This document shows, piece by piece, positions 5,828 to 6,400 of a stretch of DNA of 6,400 bases (position 1 is the stretch's first letter; each line of letters starts with the position of its first letter). A program made the position numbers and the translations under genes. The DNA comes from Frankiales bacterium (GTDB lineage Bacteria; Actinomycetota; Actinomycetes; Mycobacteriales; SCTD01), in NCBI GenBank assembly GCA_025965495.1, contig JAOPWW010000235.1, positions 1 through 6,400 of the forward strand, in the 5' to 3' direction. The notes under the pieces were generated by a model. It had not been told where the DNA came from. It was given only the letters and a program-made list of their open reading frames with translations, and searched no databases.

Positions 5828-6400
5828 CTACCGGACGGGCGTCGGCGGCAGGGGGGCGACGGCGCCCTGGACGGCGTCGGCGACGCTGCGGCGGTTGCTG
5901 ATCGTCACCGCAGTGACGATGCCCGCGATCGCGATGACCGCGATGACCGCGCGCACGCCGTGGCTCGCGTGGTCCCCGGTGCCGTACTTGACCACGGTCG
6001 GCGCGATGAGCAGGGCCACCAGGTTCATGACCTTGAGCAGCGGGTTGAGCGCGGGTCCGGCGGTGTCCTTGAACGGGTCGCCGACCGTGTCGCCGATGAT
6101 CGTCGCCTCGTGGGCCTGGCTGCCCTTGCCGCCGTGGTTGCCGTCCTCGACCAGCTTCTTGGCGTTGTCCCACGCGCCACCGGCGTTCGAGAGGAACACC
6201 GCCATGAGCACGCCGGCCGCGATGGACCCGGCGAGGAAAGCGCCCTGCGGCTGGTAGCCGAGGGCGAAGCCGACGGCGATCGGGGACAGCACCGCGAGCA
6301 GGCCGGGGGTGGCCAGCTCGCGCAGCGAGGCCTTGGTGCAGATGTCGACGACTCGGGCGTAGTCGGGCTTCTCCGTGTAGTCCATGATCCCGGGCTTGGT
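5828..6400 (-). CDS. hppA: Membrane-bound H+-translocating pyrophosphatase, C-terminal part
   Basis: The visible 190 residues are the C-terminal quarter of a membrane pyrophosphatase, which couples pyrophosphate hydrolysis to ion (usually proton) pumping across the cytoplasmic membrane. Family members are usually about 700-800 residues; the rest lies beyond the right edge, and the frame is open through 6400. Family signatures are intact: PGIM near the edge then TEKPDYARVVDI, the metal/PPi-binding GGAWDNAKK, GNHGGKGS, and GDTVGDPFKDTAGPALNP, with the aspartates and lysines of the active site present. Membrane helices are seen at LLAVLSPIAVGFALGY, AFLAGSIAAGVLMAVFL, LKVMNLVALLIAPTVV and AVIAVIAIAGIVTAVTI, then a short cytoplasmic tail rich in Ala and Pro. 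The residues that separate K+-dependent from K+-independent and H+ from Na+ pumps are outside the window, so proton pumping is assumed from the usual actinobacterial type. An ATG at 6385 is internal. The gene ends in TAG with a strong terminator 17 nt later. Confidence 0.95.
   Translation of the reverse strand, partial: TKPGIMDYTEKPDYARVVDICTKASLRELATPGLLAVLSPIAVGFALGYQPQGAFLAGSIAAGVLMAVFLSNAGGAWDNAKKLVEDGNHGGKGSQAHEATIIGDTVGDPFKDTAGPALNPLLKVMNLVALLIAPTVVKYGTGDHASHGVRAVIAVIAIAGIVTAVTISNRRSVADAVQGAVAPLPPTPVR

Noticed and set aside
5467..5901. A + strand gene in the intergenic region
   Set aside because: The frame overlaps the end of hppA on the other strand, has an Arg-rich low-complexity product and crosses the hppA terminator.
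5409..6173. N-terminal extension of the surface protein to an ATG at 6173
   Set aside because: The frame is open but overlaps hppA in another frame and the hppA terminator. The signal peptide and ribosome site place the true start at 5408.

Overview
The window is very GC-rich, with G or C at almost every third codon position, GTG as well as ATG starts, and actinobacterial gene types: an H+-pyrophosphatase, an LPXTG-anchored DUF11 surface protein, and an NPPF methyltransferase with a long C-terminal extension. It most likely comes from the chromosome of a high-GC actinomycete (Actinomycetota). I cannot name a genus. There is no sign of a phage, insertion sequence, CRISPR array or RNA gene.

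Layout from left to right. On the + strand, the end of a polytopic membrane protein (1-713) is followed 34 bp later by a six-transmembrane, voltage-gated-type ion channel (748-1698); the two look co-transcribed. On the - strand, converging on the channel, are a class I SAM-dependent methyltransferase (1695-3122), a secreted sortase-anchored wall protein with two DUF11 domains (3192-5408), and the C-terminal quarter of the membrane H+-pyrophosphatase HppA (5828 to beyond 6400). The channel and methyltransferase genes share a palindromic CTAG that supplies both stop codons. The only large non-coding stretch is 5409-5827 (419 bp). It holds the hppA terminator, a repeat-rich putative promoter region, and a long hairpin-rich leader in front of the surface-protein gene.

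The three - strand genes lie in series but are probably separate transcription units: strong hairpins follow both hppA and the surface-protein gene. The methyltransferase seems to start on its own, possibly as a leaderless mRNA. From memory, hppA and a methyltransferase of this kind often lie close together near topA in actinobacteria. If so, the surface-protein gene would be the more variable element here. I see no pathway linking the genes, though three of the five products are integral membrane proteins and two of those (the PPi-driven proton pump and the channel) move ions.

The most unusual points are the channel's selectivity filter, which reads A-V-P-Y-G-D where K+ channels have T-V-G-Y-G-D, and the leader and repeat region upstream of the surface protein. 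I found no clear multi-gene system that would count as new.
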